NCBI GenBank assembly: GCA_963782885.1
Contig: CAWALL010000016.1
Span: 1 to 64,000, forward strand
DNA: 64,000 bases
Direction of reading: 5' to 3'
Origin: DATAOG01 sp963782885
GTDB lineage: Bacteria; Pseudomonadota; Alphaproteobacteria; Geminicoccales; Geminicoccaceae
The notes beneath the pieces are model-generated. The model was not told the origin of the DNA, made no database searches, and worked only from the letters and a program-made list of their open reading frames with translations. How positions within the stretch are numbered: position 1 is the stretch's first letter; each line of letters starts with the position of its first letter. A program made the translations under genes and the position numbers. Positions 42,858 to 53,490 of the stretch are shown piece by piece.

Positions 42858-43294
42858 CGCGGGCGCCCCGACCTGGCGCCGGGCGGGTTGAGGATGACCG
42901 CCGCCAGACGATTCGGTAGCGCGCGAGCGCACCTCCTCGCTCGCCCGCGCGTGAGCTTCTTTGTCCCCTTCCGGCGAGCCGCGGACTGGCCGAGCTCGCC
43001 GCGAGTCCCTTGGGGCAATTCGCGCGTTGCAATCAGGCCCAAGGACGCCCGGACTTAACCTTTCGTCGATCATTGCCCCCTAACCTGCTCGAAGGTCCAT
43101 GCGACCCTGGGAGTCCGTACTCTCGACTCGGGCGGCGCTGCGGATTCCCAGGGTCGCATGGACCAGGCGACGAAGCGGTTTATCGGGAAGATCTTACTAT
43201 CCGGTTGAGAGCTCGTCGGGGTCGGGATTGGGTCGTGTCCCTGGACGTGGTGTAGGAGTTGGGCGGGCGGGATCTCCGTGGCGGGTCGGGCCGC
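42858..43294. other. 437-base gap with a long inverted repeat
   Basis: No gene is evident between parC and the convergent dioxygenase gene. The gap holds a 24-base inverted repeat (43094-43164, listed separately). A GTCGTGTCC...GACGTGGTGTAG string at about 43233-43255 resembles ends of IS256-family elements. A 16-codon fragment starting ATG 43158 (MDQATKRFIGKILLSG) is cut by a stop and could be a transposase remnant. These hints point to an old, decayed insertion. Confidence 0.4.
43094..43164. repeat. 24-base inverted repeat, 23-base spacer
   Basis: The left arm (43094-43117) begins GGTCCATGCGACCCTGGGA. The right arm (43141-43164) is its reverse complement over all 24 bases except one. The arms enclose 23 unpaired bases. 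Symmetry this exact is not explained by coding and looks like a palindromic mobile repeat, a strong RNA hairpin or paired transposon ends. Confidence 0.85.
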
Positions 43295-44131
43295 TCAGAG
43301 GTCGAGGTAGTGCGGCTCGGGGCGGCGGTGCAGGTCCTCATAGTGGACCAGGACCGGCTCGCCCAGCGGGCAGGGCTGGCCGGCGCGGAACGCCCATTCG
43401 CCCCGGTCGCAGTTGGCGGCGATCACGTATCCGTTCAGATAAAAGCGCCGGTCGCCGGCCGACCGGTTCGGCCCGGAGCCGTGAATCAGATTCAGATGCC
43501 AGAGCGCGAGGTCGCCCGGCTCGAGGACCAGGTCGATCTTGGCGGCCGGGTCGAGGCCGAGCGTTCTCAGATCCTCGTCGCTGAGCGCACGGTCCATGAC
43601 CCGGGCCGCACCCTCGAATCCGAGCTCGCCGAGCTTGTGGCTGCCCGGCAGGACGGTCATGGCGCCGTTGCCGCGGCGGTGCGGGTCGATCGCGATGCCG
43701 GTCTGCACGTAGGAGTTCGCCGGGTCGCGGTAGGCCGTGCGCGGCCGCCGGAAACGGATGTCCTGATGGTAGCCGAACTCGCCGCCGGCGGCACCCGGCG
43801 GCTTCCAGTGCATCTGATTGATGATCTGCTTCAGGTCACGACCGAGCAGGGGCTCGAGGATCGCGAGGACGCGGGGATCGGTGCGGTAGCGGGCGAGCAC
43901 CGGCTCGAAATAGGCCGGCCACTGCACCATGCGCACGATCCGGCCGCGCCCGGCGTCGGCGGCGATCCGGAACAGCACGTTCTGATGGCGGAAGCTGGTG
44001 CGATGGCGAAGGCCTCGGGCATAGACCCGATCGAAGGCGTCCGCGAGCTCGGCGACCTCGACCGGCGCCAGCACGCCCTTGAGGACGGCATAGCCCTGCT
44101 CGCGATAGTGGTCGAGGTAGGCGCGATCCAT
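43295..44131 (-). CDS. Phytanoyl-CoA dioxygenase family protein
   Basis: A 278-residue Fe(II)/2-oxoglutarate oxygenase. The iron ligands are in GYHQDIRF (HxD, about residue 120) and LIHGSGPNRS (distal His), with Arg for oxoglutarate just after. The start FREQGYAVLKGVLAP-like (HYREQGYAVLKGVL) is typical. Family members hydroxylate varied small molecules such as lipids, ectoine or mitomycin-like compounds, so the substrate is open. It stands alone between two non-coding stretches. Confidence 0.88.
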   Translation of the reverse strand: MDRAYLDHYREQGYAVLKGVLAPVEVAELADAFDRVYARGLRHRTSFRHQNVLFRIAADAGRGRIVRMVQWPAYFEPVLARYRTDPRVLAILEPLLGRDLKQIINQMHWKPPGAAGGEFGYHQDIRFRRPRTAYRDPANSYVQTGIAIDPHRRGNGAMTVLPGSHKLGELGFEGAARVMDRALSDEDLRTLGLDPAAKIDLVLEPGDLALWHLNLIHGSGPNRSAGDRRFYLNGYVIAANCDRGEWAFRAGQPCPLGEPVLVHYEDLHRRPEPHYLDL

Positions 44132-44472
44132 CGGATCCTCCGGGCAGCATCAGATCGAGCCGCCGCTCGTCAAATCACGACGCCGGCTTAGCAGATGCCC
44201 GTTAAGAAGGATCGAAGGCGCAGGGACCGCCGGCCGCTATTGCCGCCGCCGGTCCGCTGTCACCGGCGGAGCGTCGTTCGCAGGCGTCTGATGCCTGCTC
44301 TTAAGCCGGAATGTGAAGCGCAGGCGGCAAGTTCGATCGGCGGCGATCCCCGGGCGGCAAGGCTGCGCAATGATGACACTTCGGTTGAGCAGGTTGGAGG
44401 AAGTTCATCGATTTGCCCCCTTGACCTGTTCAGGTGGCTCCCCTAAGAATCGCGAACCCAGAAAATTCCCGC

Positions 44473-44503
44473 AAAAAAGAGCGCCGGACCCGAAGGCCCG
44501 GCG
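44473..44503 (-). terminator. Intrinsic terminator of the small RNA
   Basis: On the minus strand CGCCGGGCC-TTCG-GGTCCGGCG gives a 9-bp stem (one G-U pair) with a UUCG tetraloop, followed by CTCTTTTTT. It is the clearest Rho-independent terminator in the window. It ends the small RNA and could also catch lysR read-through. Confidence 0.9.
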
Positions 44504-44595
44504 AATTCATCAGGGAGGCTTAACGTCTGGGAGACGTGAGGATCAACGATCCTCAAGCTTCAGGCATCGCACCTGAAGCACGAGACTGGTCTCTT
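44473..44595 (-). ncRNA. Structured small RNA, AbcR (alpha-r15)-like
   Basis: Read on the minus strand, four hairpins follow one another: GAGAC/GTCTC (44593-44582), GCTTCAGG/CCTGAAGC (44579-44557), GAGGATC/GATCCTC (44554-44538), ACGTCT/AGACGT (44537-44523). Then comes an unpaired CCTCCCTG and a perfect terminator. The 3-base loop of the last inner hairpin lies within CTCCCA, an anti-Shine-Dalgarno-type motif typical of AbcR RNAs. Its place downstream of trxB and a VtlR/LsrB-type lysR is the known AbcR setting. AbcR RNAs use Hfq to repress mRNAs of ABC transporters. The 5' end is not determined. Confidence 0.65.
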
Positions 44596-44700
44596 CAGGG
44601 ACAGAGCCCAATCCCGCCGCAGCGCGGGCCGCGGAGACGCCGCCCTTGCTGCAATGCACAACATAGTGAGATGAGCAGCGCTCGGCCAGAGCTTGTCTGC

Positions 44701-44711
44701 ATAGCTGCTAT
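44701..44711. promoter_or_regulatory. LysR-type dyad upstream of the small RNA
   Basis: ATAGC-T-GCTAT is a perfect dyad in AT-rich DNA just after the lysR stop codon. A second half-palindrome, ATGCACAACAT, is at 44654-44664. Either could be where the adjacent LysR protein activates the small RNA. Inferred from position and symmetry only. Confidence 0.35.
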
Positions 44712-44736
44712 GAATTTTTGCAACGCTGTGGCCTGA

Positions 44737-45645
44737 CTACCACACCGGCTGCTCGGCCAGCTTCCGCAACAGGAAATCCCGGAACACGCTGACCCGCTTT
44801 GAGGCGCGCATTTCCTCGGGATACACGAAGTAGGCGTCGAAGGTCGGGCCCTCCAGATCGGGCAGCACCCGGACCAGACGCCGGGAGCTCGAGCACAGGT
44901 AATCGGGCAGCGACGCCACACCGAGCCCCCGCTCGGCGGCGCGCAGCATGCCATAGACGTTGTTGATCATCAGGCTCGCGCGCCGGGGCGGCCTTGGATC
45001 GTCCTCGGCGCGCCCGGCGATCAGGACCCAGTTCAGGCTCGGCACCGGCGGCGGCGTCGCCTCGGCCCCGTAGACGATCAGCCGATGGCGATCGAGCTCG
45101 TCCGGGCTCGTTAGCTTCGGCGCCGATTCGAGGTACTCCGGTGCGGCGTACAGGTGGGTGTGCACGGTCATCAGCCGCTTCTGGATCAGGTCGGGCTGGC
45201 GTGGCGGGGTCAGCCGGATCGCGACGTCGGCCTCGCGCATGCTGAGATCGAGCTCGGTATCGATGACGATCAGCGACACCGTGATGTCCGGATACATATC
45301 CAGGAAATCTCTGAGGTGCGCGGTCAGCCAGACCGTGCCGAAGCCGATCGTGGCGTTGATCCGGAGATGCCCCGCAGGGTGGTCCTTGGCCTCGTCGAGC
45401 CGGGTCTCGACGGTGGCCATGCGATCGGCGATCTCCTGGGCGGCCTCGAGCAGGATCTCGCCCTGCTCGGTCAGCACCAGACCGCGGGCGTGGCGGTGGA
45501 ACAGGGGCGTGCGCAGATCCTCCTCGAGGGCACTGATCTGGCGACTGATCGCCGACTGGCTGAGGCCCAGGGACTCGGCCGCGCGCGTGAAACTGCCGGC
45601 CTCCGCGACCCCGCGGAACACCCGTACTCGGTCCCAGTCGATCAT
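44737..45645 (-). CDS. LysR-family regulator, VtlR/LsrB-like
   Basis: A 302-residue LysR-type regulator. The N-terminal helix-turn-helix WDRVRVFRGVAEAGSFTRAAESLGLSQSAISRQISALEE is followed by the HRHARGLVLTEQGE segment that is very characteristic of the VtlR/LsrB group. The effector domain has ATIGFGTVWLTAHLRDF and INNVYGMLRAAERGLGVASLPDY. In rhizobia and Brucella this regulator activates AbcR small RNAs and links to redox and stress responses. Here trxB is 30 bases upstream and an AbcR-like RNA lies downstream, matching that pattern. Confidence 0.88.
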   Translation of the reverse strand: MIDWDRVRVFRGVAEAGSFTRAAESLGLSQSAISRQISALEEDLRTPLFHRHARGLVLTEQGEILLEAAQEIADRMATVETRLDEAKDHPAGHLRINATIGFGTVWLTAHLRDFLDMYPDITVSLIVIDTELDLSMREADVAIRLTPPRQPDLIQKRLMTVHTHLYAAPEYLESAPKLTSPDELDRHRLIVYGAEATPPPVPSLNWVLIAGRAEDDPRPPRRASLMINNVYGMLRAAERGLGVASLPDYLCSSSRRLVRVLPDLEGPTFDAYFVYPEEMRASKRVSVFRDFLLRKLAEQPVW

Positions 45646-45675
45646 CGGCGCGGCTCCTCGGGCGCTGGCGCCCCG

Positions 45676-46653
45676 TCAGGCACCATAGCTGGCGACAGCC
45701 GGCGCCTCGGCCTCGATACCGGCGAGGAACTTCTCCGCCTCGAGCGCCGCCATGCAGCCGCTGCCCGCCGCGGTCACGGCCTGGCGAAAGATCCGGTCCT
45801 GGACGTCACCGGCGGCGAACACGCCCGGCACGCTGGTTCTGGTGCTGTCCGCCTCGGTGATCACGTAGCCGCCCTCGTCCATCGCGAGCTGGCCCTTGAC
45901 CAGGCCGGTCGCCGGATCGTGGCCGATCGCGATGAACACGCCCTCGACCGCGAGCTCGCTCAAAGCCCCGCTCCGGACGTCGCGGAGGCGCAGCCCGTTG
46001 ACCTCGCGCGGCGCCTGCTGCCCCAGGATCTCCTCGACCACGCTGTACCAGACGATCGTGACCTTGGGATTGCGGAACAGCCGCTCCTGTAAAACTTTTT
46101 CGGCGCGCAGCTCGCCGCGCCGGTGCACCAGGGTGACCCGGCTCGCCATCTGGCTCAGATAGAGCGCCTCCTCGACCGCGGTGTTGCCGCCACCGACCAC
46201 TGCGACCGGCTTGCCTCGGAAGAAGAAGCCGTCGCAGGTCGCGCAGGCCGAGACGCCATGGCCGGAAAAGGCCTTCTCGCTCGTCAGCCCGAGCCAGCGG
46301 GCCTGAGCGCCGGTCGCGAGGATCAGGCTCTCGGTCAGGTACCGGTCGCCGGAATCGGCCAGCGCTCCGAACGGCCGTCGGCCGAGGTCGAGCTCGGTGA
46401 TGCTGTCGTGCACCAGCTCGGCGCCGCAATGCGCCGCCTGGGCCGCCATCTGCTCCATCAACCAGGGGCCCTGGATGACGTCGGCGAAGCCCGGATAGTT
46501 CTCGACGTCGGTGGTGATCGAGAGCTGACCACCAATCTCGAGCCCCTGGATCAGAATCGGCTGCAGATTGGCTCTGGCGGCGTAAACGGCCGCCGTGTAG
46601 CCGGCCGGCCCGGACCCGATGATCAACACCTTGCAGTGGCGCGTGGTCGCCAT
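45676..46653 (-). CDS. trxB: Thioredoxin-disulfide reductase
   Basis: A 325-residue flavoenzyme: FAD-binding IIGSGPAGYTAAVYAARANL, the redox pair in SACATCDGFFF (CATC), the NADPH-site VVGGGNTAVEEALYLS, and the C-terminal FAAGDVQDRIFRQAVTAAGSGCMAAL. It passes electrons from NADPH to thioredoxin. Its stop lies 30 bases before the lysR start, so both may be co-transcribed, tying redox supply to the regulator. Confidence 0.96.
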   Translation of the reverse strand: MATTRHCKVLIIGSGPAGYTAAVYAARANLQPILIQGLEIGGQLSITTDVENYPGFADVIQGPWLMEQMAAQAAHCGAELVHDSITELDLGRRPFGALADSGDRYLTESLILATGAQARWLGLTSEKAFSGHGVSACATCDGFFFRGKPVAVVGGGNTAVEEALYLSQMASRVTLVHRRGELRAEKVLQERLFRNPKVTIVWYSVVEEILGQQAPREVNGLRLRDVRSGALSELAVEGVFIAIGHDPATGLVKGQLAMDEGGYVITEADSTRTSVPGVFAAGDVQDRIFRQAVTAAGSGCMAALEAEKFLAGIEAEAPAVASYGA

Positions 46654-46712
46654 GGCTCGATCTTTCCTGCACTCAGCTGCGTGTATCTAAGATCTCGATG
46701 ATGCCGGCGCCA

Positions 46713-47801
46713 CTACCGCCCCGGCATTGCGCGGAGCGGCCCCGCAAACCGCGCCCGGATCGCCTCGGCCACGGCCGCGGCAGGGTTGGGGGGCGGCGCC
46801 GGCGGTGCAGGCCAGGCGCTGCCGAGCAGCGCAAGCCGGCCCGCCGCCTCGAGCCCGGCGTGCAGCCGCTCAAGCCTGGGCGCGACGCCGCCGGCCGGCC
46901 GGAACAGGAACACGGGCTTGCCGGTCGCCGAAGCCTCGGTGCACATGGAGGCGGAATCCGCAGTCACGATGATCGCATCGGCGGCGCCGAGCACACCGAG
47001 ATAAGGGTTGTCGCCAGTCGGTGACCAATCATGCAGGAAATGCGCCACATCGATCCTGGTGGTGAGCGCCTGGGAGCAGGCGGCACCGGTGCGCCGGCTC
47101 GTGGTCACCAACAGACTGCCGCCGCGGCCACGCGCGAGTGCGCACGCCGCGCGCGCCAGCGCGGCGGCGTCCGTGCGGGTGAACCGGACCTTGCGGCTGC
47201 TGCCGCCGACCAGACATGCGATCCAGGGCCGCGGCAGGTCGCCAAGGCGCGGCGCCAGCGCCGCGGCCGCCGCGGCGAGACGCTCGGGCGTGATCCGATG
47301 CGGCGTGCCCTGAGTGCGGATCACCTCCGGCCGGTCCGCCACCCGGTCGTGCGCCGGCACGACGATCAGATCGGGCCCGCGCGCTGAGCCGGGCCACATC
47401 AGCTGGACCAGGAACGTGGTCGGCTGCCGGCGCTTCAGCCAGCGCCCCACGGGCAGGCTGCGCCGGCCGGCCGCGATCACGAGCTCGGGCCAGGGCGGCG
47501 CCAGAGCCGCCCGTCCGGCCGCGCTCACGCCGAGCAGCGAGGCGCCGAGCAACGCGTTCGGCAGGCGCGCCGGCAGGCCGTAGCCAATGGTCTTGACCGT
47601 GAACGGCCAGCCCAGGGCCTCGGCGACCGCCAGCACCTGATTGAAGTTGCCCGGACGGTCGTCGACCAGCGCCCAGGTCCGGGGCGCCGGCGCCGGCGCC
47701 CGGTCGGAACGATCAGCGCGATCTGATCTCGCCGGGATAGGCGACCTCGAGGATCTCGAAATAGCGGGTTCCACGGGGCGTCGACACCTCGACCGTATCA
47801 C
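46713..47801 (-). CDS. ELM1 (mitochondrial fission) family protein
   Basis: A 362-residue protein of the ELM1 family: TWALVDDRPGNFNQVLAVAEALGWPF, GRRSLPVGRWLKRRQPTTFLVQLMWP, LVGGSSRKVRF and ADAIIVTADSASMCTEASATGKPVFLF. It resembles GT-B-type glycosyltransferases; in plants ELM1 recruits a fission protein, while the bacterial role is unknown. There is no start codon between greA and the conserved part. The nearest usable starts (GTG 47801 or 47774) overlap greA by 60-90 bases, so the N-terminus is doubtful. Confidence 0.8.
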   Translation of the reverse strand: MIRSRCRRPVEPAISRSSRSPIPARSDRADRSDRAPAPAPRTWALVDDRPGNFNQVLAVAEALGWPFTVKTIGYGLPARLPNALLGASLLGVSAAGRAALAPPWPELVIAAGRRSLPVGRWLKRRQPTTFLVQLMWPGSARGPDLIVVPAHDRVADRPEVIRTQGTPHRITPERLAAAAAALAPRLGDLPRPWIACLVGGSSRKVRFTRTDAAALARAACALARGRGGSLLVTTSRRTGAACSQALTTRIDVAHFLHDWSPTGDNPYLGVLGAADAIIVTADSASMCTEASATGKPVFLFRPAGGVAPRLERLHAGLEAAGRLALLGSAWPAPPAPPPNPAAAVAEAIRARFAGPLRAMPGR

Positions 47802-48207
47802 CGGCCTCGCGGCCGATCAGGGCCCGGCCGAGCGGCGCGCTGATCGACAGCAGGCCGCGCTGGATCTCCGCCTCGTCCGGCCCGACCACCTGGTAGACGA
47901 CCTCCTCCTCGGTCTCCTCGTCGACCAGCTTGACCTGGGCGCCGAACTTGATCGTCGAGCCGCCCTGCTGGCTGATGTCGATGACCTCGGCGCGGGCGAG
48001 CTTGTCCTCGAGCTCGAGCACCCGGCCTTCGATGAAGCTCTGGCGCTCGCGCGCCGCGTGGTACTCGGCGTTCTCGGCCAGGTCGCCGTGCTCGCGCGCC
48101 TCGGCGAGCGCCTTGATCACGGCCGGCCGCTCGTCGTACTTCAGGCGCTTGAGCTCTTGCTCGAGCCGGCCGTAGCCGTCCGAGGTCATCGGGATCCGGT
48201 TGCTCAT
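47713..48207 (-). CDS. greA: Transcription elongation factor GreA
   Basis: A 164-residue GreA. RIPMTSDGYGRLEQELKRLKYDERP opens the coiled-coil, with AREHGDLAENAEYHAARERQSFIEGR containing the catalytic DxxxE-type tip (GDLAEN). The globular FKBP-like part ends SPRGTRYFEILEV-like. It rescues backtracked RNA polymerase by RNA cleavage. ATG 48207 is chosen by family alignment; an upstream frame exists. It is the gene downstream of carB in this minus-strand run. Confidence 0.94.
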   Translation of the reverse strand: MSNRIPMTSDGYGRLEQELKRLKYDERPAVIKALAEAREHGDLAENAEYHAARERQSFIEGRVLELEDKLARAEVIDISQQGGSTIKFGAQVKLVDEETEEEVVYQVVGPDEAEIQRGLLSISAPLGRALIGREAGDTVEVSTPRGTRYFEILEVAYPGEIRSR

Positions 48208-48268
48208 CGAGACCATCACAACGCAGCGGGGCGTGCTCCAGCCGAGCACGCCCGAAGGAGAGAGGGAC

Positions 48269-51528
<3,260 letters not shown>

Positions 51529-51529
<1 letters not shown>

Positions 51530-52680
51530 CAGCGACGCTCGATCAGCCGGAGGAAACGATCGAACAGATAGGCGCTGTCCTGCGGCCCGGGCGAGGCCTC
51601 GGGATGGTATTGCACCGAGAACACCGGCCGGTCGCGCAGGCTCAGGCCCTCGAGCGAGCCGTCGAACAGCGAGGTGTGGGTCGCCTCGACGCCCGGGGGG
51701 AGGCTTTCGGGCCGGACCGCAAACCCATGGTTCTGACTGGTGATCTCGACCTTGCCCGTGGTCCGGTCCTGGACCGGGTGGTTGGCGCCGTGGTGGCCGA
51801 ACTTCATCTTCTCGGTGGTCGCGCCGAGCGCCAGGGCCAGCATCTGGTGGCCGAGGCAGATGCCGAACAGCGGCTTGTCGCTGGCCAGGAGCTGTTGGAT
51901 CTGCGGCACGGCGAAGCTGCCGGTCGCCGCCGGGTCGCCCGGTCCGTTGGACAGGAAGATGCCGTCGGGCGCGAGCGCCAGGATCTCGTCCGCCGGCGTC
52001 CGCGCCGGCACCACGGTCACGCGCAGGCCGAGCGAGACCAGCGAGCGCAGGATGTTGCGCTTGATTCCGTAATCGACCGCGACCACATGGTGCCGGCCCC
52101 CGGCGCGATCGTCGTAGCCGCCGGGGTAACGCCAGGTGGTTCCCGTCCAGTCGTAGCGCTGCCGGCAGGACACCTCGGAGGCGAGGTCCATGCCCACCAG
52201 ACCGGGCCACGCGCGGGCCAGCTCGGCCAGGCGCGGAAGGTCCGGACCGTCCTTGGGATCGAAGCCGAGTGCCGCGGTCTGGGCGCCGGCCGTGCGCAGA
52301 TGCCGGGTCAGCCGTCGGGTGTCGATGCCGGCGATGCCGACCAGCCCCTGGCGGGTGAGCCAGCGGTCGAGATGCGCCGCCGCGCGATAGTTGGACGGGT
52401 CCGTGATCGGCGCGCGCAGGACGATACCCCGCGCCCAGCAGGTCGTGGCCTCGAGGTCCTCGTCGTTGGTGCCGACGTTACCGATGTGAGGAAAGGTGAA
52501 GGTGATCAATTGGCCGGCGTAGGAAGGATCGGTAAGGATTTCCTGATAGCCGGTGATGGCAGTGTTGAAGACCAGCTCGCCGACGACCTCGCCGGGCCTG
52601 CCCAGGCCTTGGCCATGAAAGACCGTGCCATCCGCGAGCACGAGGCTGGCGCTGGCGCGAGAGCGGACGGCAACGGTCAT
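51529..52680 (-). CDS. carA: Carbamoyl-phosphate synthase small subunit
   Basis: About 383 residues. The N-terminal domain has LADGTVFHGQGLGRPGEVVGELVFNTAITGYQEILTDPSY and the C-terminal class-I glutaminase has FGICLGHQMLALALG (nucleophile Cys), SQNHGFAV and SVQYHPEASPGPQD (catalytic His). It supplies ammonia to CarB. ATG 52680 is preferred to the TTG at 52704. The gap to the divergent yqeY gene would hold the carAB promoter; I see no pyrimidine or arginine attenuator in it. Confidence 0.96.
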
Positions 52681-52875
52681 GAAAACGACAGCTCGTAGCT
52701 TCAAAGCGCGGCCCCGTCCGCGCGGTCGGCGGCGACCGGGGCTGCGAGCGGGCGGACCTTACGCCAGGGCCGAAAGGGCCGTCAAGCGACCCGGCCAAGG
52801 GTGCGGGCCCGGTCTACTTGCGAGGTGGCAGATGCGATGGTACTCGATCGAGCCGTGCCCACGAGGAGTGAATTG

Positions 52876-53331
52876 GTGCTACGCGAACAGCTGAGCGAGG
52901 CGCTTCGAACGGCCACCGAGACCGACGACCGGTCGGCACTGAGCATCGTGCGCCTGATCCACGCCGCGCTCAAGGAGCGTGATCAGCAGTCGCGCAGCGA
53001 GGGCCACCCCGACGGCCTGTCCGACGTCGAGCTTCTCGAGATGCTGCAGGCGATGGTCGGGCAGCGCGCCGAGAGCATCCGCCGCTACGAGGAGAGCGGC
53101 CAGCTCGAACTCGCCGCGCGCGAGAGCGAGGAGGTCGAGGTGATCAAGCGTCTGCTGCCTCGGCAGCTCGACGAGGCGGCCTGCGCCGAGGCGGTGAGCC
53201 GGGTGATCGCGGACCTCGGGGCGGCGAAGCTCAAGGACACCGGCCGCGTGATCTCCGAGCTGAAGCATCGCTATCCAGGCCGGATGGACTTCGCGAAGGC
53301 GCGCCGGCTCGTCTGCCGGAAGCTCGACTAG
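52876..53331 (+). CDS. yqeY: GatB/YqeY domain protein
   Basis: A 151-residue protein with the YqeY helical fold: LREQLSEALRTATETDDRSALSIVRLIHAALKERD, then a tail domain RLLPRQLDEAACAEAVSRVIADLG and GRVISELKHRYPGRMDFAKARRLV. It resembles the tRNA-binding tail of GatB; a role in tRNA handling is suspected, not shown. GTG 52876 is chosen because GAGGAG lies 7 bases upstream. It precedes dnaG and rpoD, a conserved trio. Confidence 0.92.
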   Translation: MLREQLSEALRTATETDDRSALSIVRLIHAALKERDQQSRSEGHPDGLSDVELLEMLQAMVGQRAESIRRYEESGQLELAARESEEVEVIKRLLPRQLDEAACAEAVSRVIADLGAAKLKDTGRVISELKHRYPGRMDFAKARRLVCRKLD

Positions 53332-53490
53332 CGCCGGCACTGCGGACGGCGCGCGGCCTCGTCGAGAGCCGTCCGGCATTGACGTCGGCCGGCCCGTCGA
53401 GCACAAAGAGCTCGAGGGGAGTTCAACCAGAGACTGAGCGGCGCGTGCGGCATCGGCAGCTCGACGTCTCCCGGCCGCGCAGCGGCAGCC

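Larger units (their letters stand above)
44132..44736. other. 605-base intergenic region with a small-RNA locus
   Basis: No protein gene is supported. From 44473 to about 44595 the DNA is packed with consecutive hairpins ending in an intrinsic terminator on the minus strand (listed separately). From about 44640 to 44736 AT-rich DNA with LysR-like dyads lies between it and the lysR stop. In 44132-44460 I see nothing but the dioxygenase promoter region. Confidence 0.6.

Noticed and set aside
43082..44396. AACCTGCTC at 43082-43090 and GAGCAGGTT at 44388-44396 as paired ends flanking the dioxygenase gene
   Set aside because: Nine bases is too short over 1.3 kb to distinguish from chance, and the flanks do not extend the match convincingly.
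44313..44576. 87-codon plus-strand open frame in the small-RNA region
   Set aside because: Composition unlike coding DNA here, and it runs through a perfect terminator and hairpins that explain the sequence better.
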